From Symsagittifera roscoffensis (Eukaryota; Xenacoelomorpha; Acoela; Convolutidae), in NCBI RefSeq assembly GCF_963678635.1, contig NC_087064.1, forward strand, positions 43,397,159 to 43,461,158: a DNA stretch of 64,000 bases. The letters run 5' to 3'. The translations under genes and the position numbers were made by a program. The notes beneath the pieces are model-generated. The model saw nothing but the letters and a program-made list of their open reading frames with translations. It ran no database searches and had not been told where the DNA came from. This document shows positions 31,701-42,717 of the stretch, one piece after another. Each line of letters opens with the position of its first letter. Within the stretch, counting starts at the first letter, position 1.

Positions 31701-31908
31701 CAGAAACGCGGTCACCACAGCGGTGAAGCGGGTAGCTGGAACGCCTTGTGTTACTGAAGATGAGAAGAAACAGCTTTTGCAGGAACCGGGAGCAGAAGGT
31801 GAATGTGGACTTGCTACCTTGTTGCAAACCGAGGCTGCTGGAACAGGAGGGTTGGGGCACGGCCCGCAACTCTCTGGAAATGTTAGAGAAAGTCCTGGAA
31901 GACAGTGA
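28765..31908 (+). CDS. ORF2 of the gypsy element, unrecognised 1,047-aa protein
   Basis: An open frame of 1,047 codons, in a different frame from gag-pol, at the place where env-bearing elements have env. I do not recognise it. There is no signal peptide, transmembrane segment, zinc knuckle or polymerase/nuclease motif. The N-terminal ~75 residues are basic and glycine-rich (KKGLKRLKGKSGSR). The rest is mostly helical in composition, with conserved-looking segments such as LVSFDCSSWDGPL, several Cys/His near HVCNLGHC and PCHCLAQTLWYPKRG, and a C-terminal PGRQ. No ATG lies near the start: the frame opens after TGA at 28762 and the first ATG is at 28987 (codon 75). It is probably made from a spliced RNA. 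A continuous kilobase-scale frame in a recently inserted element argues that it is functional. Confidence 0.85.
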   Translation: MIENCLLNTESDEPKKGLKRLKGKSGSRVVNQRVVKSKAKAVVTSLISAGRSGESGQGDGATPAGGEKENLIPPMLLAGLTITAMRSKKTARTLADTKLEMEILSQCGSGGLEDYRPSRINMAKLKLEGQLDVVEYSRITVPESVHMGDPAGGYVEMLKARNSARGHLMAWSEKRAMQEYLKGLTENCNFNRKEYGTVMSSEANEVGLEKLLEVSWRAALQKYFDETMHAPATVAAYLAHPCTRTDLQVRLAWCLMGIKKAEYEASNDSRSREQELELMEALRALISKDDSAIAWAKRKDALCFVRFVVDRIPTPVLGECIKIIRQKGVDCERNFLRALLELYQDMPLTVPSKESNDMENYRKLEEVRRYSNKELRVSRELIEAVRGQKEFATLGKRKSFQYVSGIPGIAYNPFVNEEAREAYFDYEQVTVLNFWVERIKEIGMLMVEQPKLGIILEERVVEPSIPELKGLVSFDCSSWDGPLKTSLVVMWELMKPSWCPHPNAGLIWHMTADIMLDRDDDANLHDLAMIHHLLAMRLTKRKSNPSTELSEESTPSNWLKQGTCLAQHSGKEGHVCNLGHCLITLSEQHRQLARLYGRLSMSDKSAMELVADCHGVTDVNLITALGFCSLTSSIESLERQERAHELVTSLSVEIFPGALQTEQKIGGWRETLENEMDLKDSEAYHRPTGSKYMVGSSSAPYCNSKYPTHMVVMDARTQQVLVDQLFSVPKCVRLARMSERSYDLLAKIFRAVPKRSEGELQDVVGEEFMRLNEGNVSEFQKQKASGALPTEFPTIEDDLHRILMEVEPLLGASGYRTRRNIVRTHGEYPCHCLAQTLWYPKRGNLILVWDVEELYSTGLPDQNQQVSIVVVSAMLAVRWLEANADTSEQETTVPTPEQLSNVKMSRELDLFRTTCKVLRIPKAIERIWSRQRLMPWFRAVMTSWMYERAKRHMSRNTEAYQSFQLDIGPGAYKRAFLTHRNAVTTAVKRVAGTPCVTEDEKKQLLQEPGAEGECGLATLLQTEAAGTGGLGHGPQLSGNVRESPGRQ

Positions 31909-32674
31909 CGCTGAACATCAGGATGGAGAAATGATGGAGTGAAGATGACCAAAGAAGAGAAGAGAAGGAGAGAAAAACTTGATTGTATTTGTGTGCTAAA
32001 ACTTAAACCAATCAACCAAGTTTTGATTATTGAACTTGTTAAACTTTTTGTTTTGATCTAGTTTGGTCAGACCAAACTTTGAAAATGTTGCAATTGTTAA
32101 AATTGTTGAAATTGTTGATTTTAGTTACTACTATCTATGTATGTATATAAGGAACATAGGTGAGTATATTTACCTATTTATTCACGACTGAAGTTTTTAA
32201 CCTGTGTAAGACACAAATTCACTGTGTGGCGACATGGTAAGTTTGAGTAAACTCGCTCGGGAAGGGTGGGTAACTCAATAACTTTCCTAGCCACAGAGTT
32301 TCTTAGTTTTAATATGGAAAGGACCGCATAAATGACTGATTATACTTGGTGAGTAGTGTTAAGTTAATTTTAACGGGTGCGTGGCCGTGCCACGTCCCAC
32401 TTTTTAATCAGAGGCGAAAAGAAGTTTTATGGCGAGATGACGTAAGTAGTCAGAAAAGAAATTTTATCTAGGACACTCCTCATGGTGCAAATTTTGTGAA
32501 AATGTTGAAAGGCAGTGAGATGTAGTACGATGCCAGTTGTGAACACGTAGTGAGTTGAGGTGGAGTAGATAAATTTCATTTTCTTATGCGATTTGTAAGA
32601 TTGATTACAGAAAACTGGATAACTACTTGACGATAACCCGGTGTTATGCGATCAATAGGGACATTGATGGAGAC
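31909..32674 (+). other. 3' untranslated region of the gypsy element
   Basis: About 770 bp, AT-rich, between the ORF2 stop and the purine-rich motif. It contains short AATTGTT repeats around 32085-32115 and a TATATAAGG at about 32143. No ORF of note. Confidence 0.6.
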
Positions 32675-32688
32675 TTGTCCGGGGAGTA
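32675..32688 (+). promoter_or_regulatory. Polypurine-tract candidate (plus-strand primer site)
   Basis: TTGTCCGGGGAGTA ends exactly at the first base before the 3' LTR (TGTGCC at 32689). The purine run GGGGAG is short for a polypurine tract. Its location, and its repetition elsewhere in the element including in another reading frame, support a role in priming plus-strand DNA synthesis. Confidence 0.6.
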
Positions 32689-33571
32689 TGTGCCATTCTG
32701 CCAGATGACACAGCACAACCTTCCGGCGACGTAAAAAAGGACGGCTAAAGGCCTTATGAACGAAAAAGTGTTGCGAAGGAGGGTCAGAATGTTCTAGAAT
32801 TTTTATTTTTAAAATTTCGATTGGAAGAAGAACATTTCTGAGAAATAGAAAAAAGACGGCCATTTTGAATAAAAAAGATGAAAATCAGAACCACGATATA
32901 GATTGTGAAGAACAGTTGTATCAGAGACAGAAAAACACGGAGCCTCTTATCGTGGCAAAAACACACGATAAGGACCTTAGCGACAGATATTTGTGGAGAC
33001 GGAGGCTTCAGTGGGGAAAGAAATATACCACGGAACCCTCCCGGGACACGAAATATAAGAGATAAGAGTGTTATCTCAAGAAAATCACGGGAGCGGAGGC
33101 TTGGTCCCCCAGAGACTGTCTATGTGAAGGGACTGTATAAACTAACTTTAACAGCTGCTGTAATGACCTAGATCTTAATTAAACACCGATATTATTTGAT
33201 ATTTCAGGACATGAGTAGATAGAAAAAGGAAAGGGTCAATCCATCTCCAATGGATTTAATATAAAACTGTCACACAAAAACATATAAAAATAGGTTGTTC
33301 GAGCCGTGTTTTTAATGACAATCACGTAGTCTGAGGATCCGAGACTCAGCTATGTGGTTGTGTTCGCATGTAAACGAAAGCTGATCAAAAGTCGTTTGAC
33401 TGATGGCCTAAAAATGGTAACTTTTTACTTTGCCCCAGACAGACCAGAAAATCAACTGGCAAGGTCGAGGCGGTAAAAAACGAGTAGAATTAAGGTAACT
33501 GACGCCTGCCAGTAGTTAATAGGTACTTTTTCTACGCTCCGTCGCTGTTTGATATTTGGTCGAATGTTACA
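32689..33571 (+). repeat. 3' LTR of the gypsy element
   Basis: 883 bp, 99 percent identical to 14910-15792, with the same TG...CA ends, AATAAA and TATAAAA (33260-33266). The host flank begins TTTATTGAG. Confidence 0.95.
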
Positions 33572-33749
33572 TTTATTGAGCCGATAAAAAAAGACGAAAA
33601 TGAAACTTGACAAATCAAGCTGGCTAAATAACAACCAATGTGAAAAGCAAACTTCGATTCGGCCGGATTTTTAAAATGCTTAAAACAACTACAATTAAAA
33701 TTATTTACAGCTAAAACAGACCATGGCCGTCCCAGACATATTCATTGCC

Positions 33750-36700
33750 ACTGGAACGGCTATCCTCTGGCATGGAACGGCTATCCAGAAGATCTGCTGT
33801 GTTTATTTAATGGAGTAGCACATGGGCGTCCGGAATTGGACGGCTATTCGGAAGATCAACTGTATCTTATCATGTACTGATGAATGGGGATATGGCATCG
33901 AACGGCTACCGAAAGATGTACAGTATCGTTTCATCGACTGACAAATGAACATCGAGCATGGGACGGCTATCCAAATTATCTGCTATATCTTTTCATGGAC
34001 TGAAGAACGGGCATCCACCATCGGACGGCTAGCCGAAAGTTCTGTTGTGTTTTTTCAGGGTTGTCGAATGGCCATCCGGCATCGAAATGCTATCCAAAAG
34101 ATCTGCTGTATGTTTTGTTGGACTGAAGAATTGTCATGCAGCATCGAACGGCTATCCAAAACATGTGCTGCATCTTTTCATCGACTGACGAAAGAACATC
34201 GAGCATGGGACGGCTATTCGAAAGATCTGCTACAAATTTTGATGGACTGAAGAATGGGCATCCAGCATCGGACGGTAAGCAAAAGATAAGCTGCATCTTT
34301 TCATCGACTGACAAATGAGCATCTGGCATGGAACGGCTATCCGAAAGATCTGCTGTGTTTATTTCATGGACTGGCGAATGGGCGTCCGGAATTGGACGGC
34401 TATCTGAACGATTTGATGTATCTTTTCATGGACTGAAGAATGGACATCAAGCATCGGACGGCTAGCCGAAAGATCTGTTGTGTTTTTTAAGGGTTGACGA
34501 ATGGCCATCCTGCATCGAAATGCTATCCAAAGGATCTGCTGTATGTTTTCATGGACTGAATAATTGTCATGCAGCATCGAATGGCTATCCAAAACATGTG
34601 CTGCATCTTTTCATCGACTGACAAATGAACATCGAGCATGGGACAGCTATTCCAAAGATCTGCTACAAATTTTGATGGACTGAAGATTTGGCTTCCAGCA
34701 TCGGACGTAAGCAAAAGATGTGCTGCATCTTTTCATCGACTGACAAATGAGCATCTGGCATGGAACGGCTATCCGAAAGATCTGCTGTGTTTGTTTCGTG
34801 GACTGGCGAATGGGCGTCCGGAATTGGACGGCTATCTGAACGATTTGATGTATCTTTTCATGGAGTGAAGAATGGACATCCACAATCGGACGGCTAGCCG
34901 AACGATCTGTTAAGTTTTATTAGGGTTCTCGAATGGCCATCCGGCATCGAAAAGCTATCCAAAAGATCTGCTGTATGATTTCATGGACTGAAGAGTTGTC
35001 ATGCAGCATCAAACAGCTATCCAAAACATGTGCTGCATCTTTTCATCGACTGACAAATGAACATCGAGCATGAGACGGTTATTCGAAAGATCTGCTACAT
35101 ATTTTTGTGGAATGAAGAATGGGCATCCAGCATCGGACGGTTAACAAAATATGTGCGGCATCTTTTCATCGACTGACAAATGAGCATCTGGCATGGAACG
35201 GCTATCCAGAAGATCTGCTGTGTTTATTTCGTTGACTGGCGAATGGGCGTCCGGAATTGGACGGCTATCTGAACGATTTGATATATCTTTTCATGGACTG
35301 AAGAACGGGCATCCACCATCGGACGGCTAGCCGAAAGTTCTGTTGTGTTTTTTTTCAGGGTTGTCGAATGGCCATCCGGCATCGAAATGCTATCCAAAAG
35401 ATCTGATGTATGTTTTGTTGGACTGAAGAATTGTCATGCAGCATCGAACGGCTATCCAAAACATGTGCTGCATCTTTTCATCGACTGACAAATGAACATC
35501 GAGCATGGGACGGCTATTCTAAAGATCTGCTACAAATTTTGATGGACTGAAGAATGGGCATCCAGCATCGGACCGTAAGCAAAAGATAAGCTGCATCTTT
35601 TCATCGACTGACAAATGAGCATCTGGCATGGAACGGCTATCCGAAAGATCTGCTGTGTTTATTTCGTGGACTGGCGAATGGGCGTCCGGAATTGGACGGC
35701 TATCTGAACGATTTGATGTATCTTTTCATGGACTGAAGAATGGACATCCAGCATCGGACGGCTAGCCGAAAGATCTGTTGTGTTTTTTAAGGGTTGACGA
35801 ATGGCCATCCTGCATCGAAATGCTATCCAAAGGATCTGCTGTATGTTTTCATGGACTGAAGAAATGTCATGCAGCATCGAATGGCTATCCAAAACATGTG
35901 CTGCATCTTGTCATCGACTGACAAATGAACATCGAGCATGGGACAGCTATTCCAAAGATCTGCTACAAATTTTGATGGACTGAAGATTTGGCTTCCAGCA
36001 TCGGACGTAAGCAAAAGATGTGCTGCATCTTTTCATCGACTGACAAATGAGCATCTGGCATGGAACGGCTATCCGAAAGATCTGCTGTGTTTGTTTCGTG
36101 GACTGGCGAATGGGCGTCCGGAATTGGACGGCTATCTGAACGATTTGATGTATCTTTTCATGGACTGAAGAATGGACATCCAGCATCGGACGGCTAGCCG
36201 AAAGATCTGTTGTGTTTTTTTAGGGTTCTCGAATGGCCATCTGGCATCGAAAAGCTATCCAAAAGATCTGCTGTATGATTTCATGGACTGAAGAGTTGTC
36301 ATGCAGCATCAAACAGCTATCCAAAACATGTGCTGCATCATTTCATCGACTGACAAATGAACATCGAGCATGGGACGGTTATTCGAAAGATCTGCTACAT
36401 ATTTTTGTGGAATGAAGAATGGGCATCCAGCATCGGACGGTTAAAAAAATATGTGCTGCATCTTTTCATCGACTGACAAATGAGCATCTGGCATGGAACG
36501 GCTATCCAGAAGATCTGCTGTGTTTATTTCATGGACTAGCAAATGGGCGTCCGGAATTGGACGGCTATTCGGAAGATCAACTGTATCTTATCATGTACTG
36601 ATGATAGGGGATATGGCATCGAACGGCTACCGAAAGATGTACTGTATCTTTTCATCGACTGACAAATGAACATCGATCATGGGACGGCTATCCAAATTAT

Positions 36701-39700
36701 CTGCTATATTCTTTCATGGACTGAAGAATGGGCATCCACCATCGGACGGCTAGCCGAAAGTTCTGTTGTGTTTTTTCAGGGTTGTCGAATGGCCATCCGG
36801 TATCGAAATGCTATCCAAAAGATCTGATGTATGTTTTGTTGGACTGAAGAATTGTCATGCAGCATCGAACGGCTATCCAAAACATGTGCTGCATCTTTTC
36901 ATCGACTGACAAATGAACATCGAGCATGGGACGGCTATTCTAAAGATCTGCTACAAATTTTGATGGACTGAAGAATGGGCATCCAGCATCGGACCGTAAG
37001 CAAAAGATAAGCTGCATCTTTTCATCGACTGACAAATGAGCATCTGGCATGGAACGGCTATACGAAAGATCTGCTGTGTTTATTTCGTGGACTGGCGAAT
37101 GGGCGTCCGGAATTGGACGGCTATCTGAACGATTTGATGTATTTTTTCATGGACTGAAGAATGGACATCCAGCATCGGACAGCTAGCCGAAAGATATGTT
37201 GTGTTTTTTAAGGGTTGACGAATGGCCATCCTGCATCGAAATGCTATCCAAAGGATCTGTTGTATGATTTCTTGGACTGAAGAATTGTCATGCAGCATCG
37301 AACGGCTATCCAAAACATGTGCTGCATCTTTTCATCGACTGAAAAATGAAAATCGAGCATGGGACAGCTATTCGAAAGATCTGCTACAAATTTTAATGGA
37401 CTGAAGAATGGGCATCCAGCATCGGACGGTAAGCAAAAGATGTGCTGCATATTTTCATCGACTGACAAATGAGCATCTGGCATGGAACGGCTATCCGAAA
37501 GATCTGCTGTCTTTATTTCGTGGACTGGCGAATGGGCGTCCGGAATTGGACGGCTATCCGGAAGATTAATTGTATCTTATCATGGACTGATGAATGCGGA
37601 TATGGCATCGAACGGCTATCGGATGATGTTCTGTATATTTTCATGGACTGACAAATGGGCATCCGGGATCGCACGGCTATCTGTAAGATTTGATGTTTCT
37701 TTTCATGGAATGACGAATGGGCTTACTGCATCGGAGTGCTATCCAAAAATTCTGCTATATATTTTCATGGACTGAAAATGGGCATCCAGATTTAGAAGGC
37801 TGTCGGACAATTTTTATATCAATTCATGGACTGACGAATGGGCATCCGGGATCGGACGGCTATCTGAACGATTTGATGTATATTTTTATGGAATGACGAA
37901 TGGGCTTACTGCATCGGACGGCTATCCAAAAGACCTGCTATATCTTTTCATGGACTGAAGAATGGGCATCCAGCATCGGACGGCTAGCCGAAAGATCCGT
38001 TGTGTTTTTTCAGGGTTGTCGAATGACCATCCGGCATCGAACGGCTATCCAAAAGATCTGCTGTATGTTTTCATCAACTGACAAACGAGCATCCGGCATC
38101 GGAAGCCTCTCCGAAAGGTCTGCTGTATTTTTTTAATGTGCTGATGAGTAGGTATCTAAGGTCGGACGGCTATTTGAATTGTTTCGTGTATCTTTTCATA
38201 GATTGACGAATGGGCTTACTGCGTCGGAAGGCTATCCAAAAGATCTGATATATCGTTTCATGAATTGAAGAATGGGCATCCAGCATCAGACGGCTATCGG
38301 AAGATGTTCTGTATCTTTTCATCGATCGACGAAAGAGCATCCGTCATCAAATGGCTATCCGAAAGATCTGCTCTATTTTTTTCACGGATTGACGAGTGGG
38401 CATCCGGGATTGGACAGCTATCTGAAAGGTTCGATGTATATTTTCATGGACTGACGGCTATCCAAAAGATATGCTATAACTTTTCGTGGACTGAAAAGTG
38501 CGCATCCAGCATCGGACGGTTACCAAAAGATGTGCTGCATCTTTTCATCGACTGACAAATGAGCATCTGGCATGGGAAGGCTATCCGAAAGATCTGCTGT
38601 GTTTATTTCATGGACTGGCGAATGGGCGACCGGAATTGGACGGATATCTGGAAAATCGACTGATAAATGGGGATATCGCATCGAACGAAGACCGAAAGAA
38701 GTACTGTATCTTTTCATCGACTGACGAATGAGCACAGCTATCCGAATGACGGCTATCCGAATGAAATATGACGGCTATCCATATGATCTGTTGTATTTTT
38801 TTCGTGGGCTGACGAGCGGACAACCAGGATCGGACAGCTATCTGAACGATTTCTTGTATCTTTTCATAGATTGGCAAATGGGCTTACTGCATCGGAGAGC
38901 TATCCAAAGAGTCTGCTAAATTTTTTCATGGACTGAAAATGGGCATCCAGAATTAGACGGCTATCAGACGATGTTTTGTATCTTATCATGAACTGAGGAG
39001 TGGGCATCCGGGATCGGACGGCTATCTGAAAGCTTTGATGTATCTTTTCATGGAATGACGATTGGGCTTACTGCATCGGACGGCTATCCATAAGACCTGC
39101 TATATCTTTTCATGGACTGAAGAATGGGCATCCAGCATCGGACGGCTAGCCGAAAGATCTGCTGTGTCTTTAAATGTTGTCGAATGGGCATCCGGCATCG
39201 AAAGGTTATCCAAAAAGTTTGCTGTATGTTTTCATCAACTGACAAATGAGCATCCGGTATCGGACGCCTATTCGAAAGTTCTGCTGTATTTTTTTAAGGA
39301 CTGACGAGTGGGCATCCGGGATCGGAAGGCTATTTGAAAGATCTGCTGTATTTTTCATGGACCGATGAATGTGCATCCTGCATTAGATGGCTATCTGAAA
39401 GCTTTGATGTATCTTTTCATGGAATGACGAATGGGCTTACTGCATCGGACGGCTATCCATAAGACCTGCTATATCTTTTCATGGACTGAAGAATGGGCAT
39501 CCAGCATTGGACGGCTAGCCAAAAGATCTGCTGTGTCTTTCAATGTTGTCGAATGGGCATCCGGCATCGAAAGGTTATCCAAAAGGTCTGCTGTATGTTT
39601 TCATCAACTGACAAATGAGCATCCGGTATCGGACACCTATCCGAAAGATCTGCTGTATTTATTATGGACTGACGAGTGGGCATCCGGGATCGGAAGGCTA

Positions 39701-39825
39701 TTTGAAAGATCTGCTGTATTTTTCATGGACCGATGAATGTGCATCCTGCATTAGACGGCTATCTGAAAGATTTGATGTATCTTTTCATAGACTGACGAAT
39801 GGGTATCCGACATCGAACGGCCTCT
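33750..39825. repeat. Satellite array of a ~62-bp unit with higher-order structure
   Basis: About 98 tandem units. A typical unit reads CATGGACTGAAGAATGGGC, ATCCAGCATCGGACGGCTA, then TCCGAAAGATCTGCTGTATC, TTTT. Landmarks recur every 61-62 bp (33932, 33994, 34056, 34117, 34179, 34241, 34302). Diverged units recur in blocks: the GGACGTAAGC variant at 34703 and 36003 (1,300 bp apart) and the GACCGTAAGC variant at 35571 and 36992. This gives a higher-order repeat of about 21-23 units on the left, while the right third (37800-39820) shows a different, shorter block order. Open frames on both strands arise from the repeat period and are not genes. Confidence 0.93.
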
Positions 39826-39949
39826 TTTCTCCCCCATCACTCCCACGTAAGCGCCCCCTGTTGAATGGGTTTTCCTTTATTCTAATTTCAGATATCCGTT
39901 TTTGGCTGACATACCTTAAAATTCTTTAAAAGACACCTTCGGGGTCTTG

Positions 39950-40235
39950 TTTTAATAACTCTTCGGGAGAAGCGCCCGCAGAAAAATTGCGATTTTTTGG
40001 TGAAAATTTTCCAACAGAAGCCTAAAAACGCCTGTTTTGGCCTAATTTTTCAAAACTTTGCTAGCGCTGCCAAATTTTTTTGCCAAATAGCGTCTGTTTA
40101 GTGGTTTATGAGAGCTGGAAAATCCAATTTGGTCCACCTAAAAAAATCTGGATGAAAATTTATGAAATTTGTTTGAAGTACCCACCCCCTTCTCCTCGAG
40201 AAAATTCTAAATCCGCCCTTGGTCTTGGGCTTAGA
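39950..40235 (+). repeat. Interspersed repeat family 5, copy 1
   Basis: Shares an ordered set of blocks with 49480-49735: GCGATTTTTTGGT, TTTTGGCC, GAGAGCT(T)GGAAAATC, TTGGTC(C/G)ACCTAAAAAAA, CTTCGAGAAAAT-type end, TCCGCC. A weaker relative lies at 42345-42480. Confidence 0.6.
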
Positions 40236-40628
40236 GTTTTGGTCAATTTGACTAATTGTCATAACGTTTTCTAACCAAACCCAAGCCAGGTTGTTTTTCA
40301 TACAATGATGCCTTTACTTCAATTCCTTCCTGGCTTCTGAAACCTTCTCTGTAAAGAATTATTTGATATCTTTAGTCAATGTCGGTTTTATTCTTCTGGG
40401 TTTAAGGTCGAAGTCTCAGCCACTGCATCATACAGCTCTTTTTGGTCTATATGTGCATGTTTCTTCTACAGAAGTATCATAGCAGCAAACAGCTTTAATC
40501 AATACTGCGCCTCCTAGAGTTTTCGTTTTTCTTTTGATTCGCTTTCGTTTTGAGGGATTTTTACAGGTGATTTTTTGTCACGGGGTTGCGTCAGTAAAAT
40601 ATTGCGTTGAAACGAAAAGCAGCCATCA

Positions 40629-41092
40629 TACAGTTGGATAAAAGTCAATGAACGCAAGTAAACAGGAAAAAAACCGAACTTTTTTTTGGAAAATCTCAAT
40701 TTTCGAACTTCAACAAAAAAGAAAGATGCTTAAAGATCTTTGAATTCCTAGAAAAAATTTTTATCGGCCCTTTTTCGATAGAATTTACCTTACTTGAGAA
40801 AATTGGATCATGCGTTTTTTTTTGGTTAGGAAATCTGAAAATTAAATTCCACTTTCAAAACTATACGTCGATCAAGTTTTTTGTGATCTTTACAATTTTG
40901 CTGTTCGATAGTGGAGTTTAAATTCAAATTAAGAAGGAAATGAACGAACTTCGGTAGAAACCAAAAGTCAATCCGCAAAAAAGTGAATATGTCTGAATGA
41001 GTCTCAACAACTTTTAAGAATATTCCTGAAAAGAAGAAACAAAGTTTATCTCGATCTATATACGAGTCTGAACTACGTTCAGTGACTCTTAG
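40629..41092 (+). repeat. Interspersed repeat family 1, copy I (outside SLC44A)
   Basis: TACAGTTGGATAAAAGTCAA to GAACTACGTTCAGTGACTCTTA with the full series of internal blocks. It shows that the family is not confined to the SLC44A introns. Confidence 0.75.
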
Positions 41093-41570
41093 TAAATGTT
41101 GTCGAATCGATTGTCATCATATCTCATAGTTGTTGCAAATTTAGACCATGAAACTTAATGAATTATGGTAATTACGCACTAAAGCTTACGATCTCAATCC
41201 ATTTAAAAGCCTTTTTTTACTATTATCGTCCTGTAAACGTGGGGAGATACGAGGGGAATAGGCGTGGAGGTATGTTGTATGCAAGAGAGGGAAAGGGTTG
41301 AAGTAGTTTTTGTTAAAGAAGGTAGTTATGCTCAGCAAAAACTGAGAAACAAAAAAACGCAAGATAAAACACTGAGAAACAATAGCAGTTCTCGGAGTTA
41401 AAGTAAATCTCACATTATCCAATGCAACTTGTTTAAAATGAAACTTTCTTTGAAAATTTCATATTAACTTTTTTAAAAGGATCAAAATCCATTTTAATCG
41501 ACTGCTCGTATCAGGGTGAAACCCTGAATGCTCTGAATGTCTTCTAAGTTCTATCATTAAGTTCTTTTCC

Positions 41571-42312
41571 ATGTACAACCCTATTTTTAATCAATCAACT
41601 GTCATTTCGACCGTTTTTTAACAAAACAAAAAGTTGACAACAAGCGATCAAAAAGTTGCAGTTGAACTTTTTGCCTAAAAGTCAGGAACCAATATCAGAC
41701 GAATGGTAAATCAATTTTCTTTTCTTATCATGGTACACTTAATAAAATGGGTTCTACTTTTTGACAGTTAGGTTAGGTCAGTGTTTTTGGCATGAAATTG
41801 TCATTTTAACACATCGTAGAAATATAATACTTATGCTCTTATTCTTGGGATATTTATTTATCGACTTTGAACTGATAAACTATAATTGAAACTATAACAT
41901 CAGGAGCAGATCTAGGATTTTCAACAGTTTTCTTTAATGAGGGAGAGTTTCCATTTACAACCCTATTTTTAATCAATCAACTGTCATTTCGACCGTTTTT
42001 TAACAAAACAAAAAGTTGACAACAAGCGATCAAAAAGTTGCAGTTTAACTTTTTGCCTAAAAGTCAGGAACCAATATCAGACGAATGGTAAATCAATTTT
42101 CTTTTCTTATCATGGTACACTTAATAAAATGGGTTCTACTTTTTGACAGTTAGGTTAGGTCAGTGTTTTTTGGCATGAAATTGTCATTTTAACACATCGT
42201 AGAAATATAATACTTATGCTCTTATTCTTGGGATATTTATTTATCGACTTTGAACTGATAAACTATAATTGAAACTATAACATCAGGAGCAGATCTAGGA
42301 TTACAACAGTTT
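41571..42312 (+). repeat. Tandem duplication, 382-bp period
   Basis: Two nearly identical ~360-bp units (about 41571-41930 and 41953-42312) from ACAACCCTATTTTTAATCAA through GGAGCAGATCTAGGATT. They differ by only a few bases, so the duplication is recent. Confidence 0.9.
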
Positions 42313-42717
42313 TCTTTAATAATTTTTTAATGACCTTTTCTTGGGCGTGAAAATTTTTGAAAAAAAAAATAGGACAAAAATGCCGTTTTTGAGCACTTTT
42401 TAGAAGGTTTTGACCCGAAAAATTGCATTTTTGGGTCGCACGCTCCCCTTCAATATTAGTGCAAATTGGAGCCGAAGACTCTTTTTTGAAAAAAAATTAA
42501 GAGTCAGACGGCCGAGAATGGCTGTTGTAAAATAAGTACCAATGAAGGACATTTTGGGTAGTGAAGGGATCCAATTCCTGATGGGGAGGGGGTCAGCTCT
42601 CCCTCTTCCTGAATCCACTCATATATAATATAATTAATATATAAACAAAACTGATTTCGACCCTCAAAAAATTTGGAGAGCATCAATTTTACTCTGATTT
42701 AATCTGCTGAATCATGT

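Larger units (their letters stand above)
14910..33571 (+). mobile_element. Giant Ty3/gypsy LTR retrotransposon, 18.66 kb, near-intact
   Basis: Bounded by 883-bp direct LTRs that begin TGTGCC and end TTACA, with 9 substitutions and no indels between them (about 1 percent), so the insertion is recent. Order: 5' LTR, candidate tRNA primer site, 3.1-kb leader, gag-pol with protease before RT, RNase H and integrase (the Ty3/gypsy order), macro-like module broken by a UAA, unknown ORF2, purine-rich tract, 3' LTR. No envelope-like protein is seen. A clean 4-5-bp target duplication is not visible: the flanks share only TTT (14907-14909 and 33572-33574). It is far longer than typical metazoan gypsy elements (about 5-8 kb). 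Confidence 0.95.
39826..42717. other. Intergenic repeat-rich stretch before the glycosyltransferase gene
   Basis: It holds a copy of repeat family 5 (39950-40235), repeat family 1 copy I (40629-41092), a Helentron-like 3' end fragment (41502-41535) and a 382-bp tandem duplication (41571-42312). It should include the 3' UTR of the minus-strand glycosyltransferase gene just left of 42718. No gene seen. Confidence 0.6.

Noticed and set aside
33751..39825. CRISPR-like array
   Set aside because: The whole 62-bp unit repeats without unique spacers, the context is eukaryotic, and there are no cas genes.
33945..39929. Many 60-104-codon open frames on both strands in the 34-40-kb region
   Set aside because: They repeat with the 62-bp satellite period, occur on both strands at once, and differ by frame between neighbouring units, so they are a by-product of the tandem repeat.
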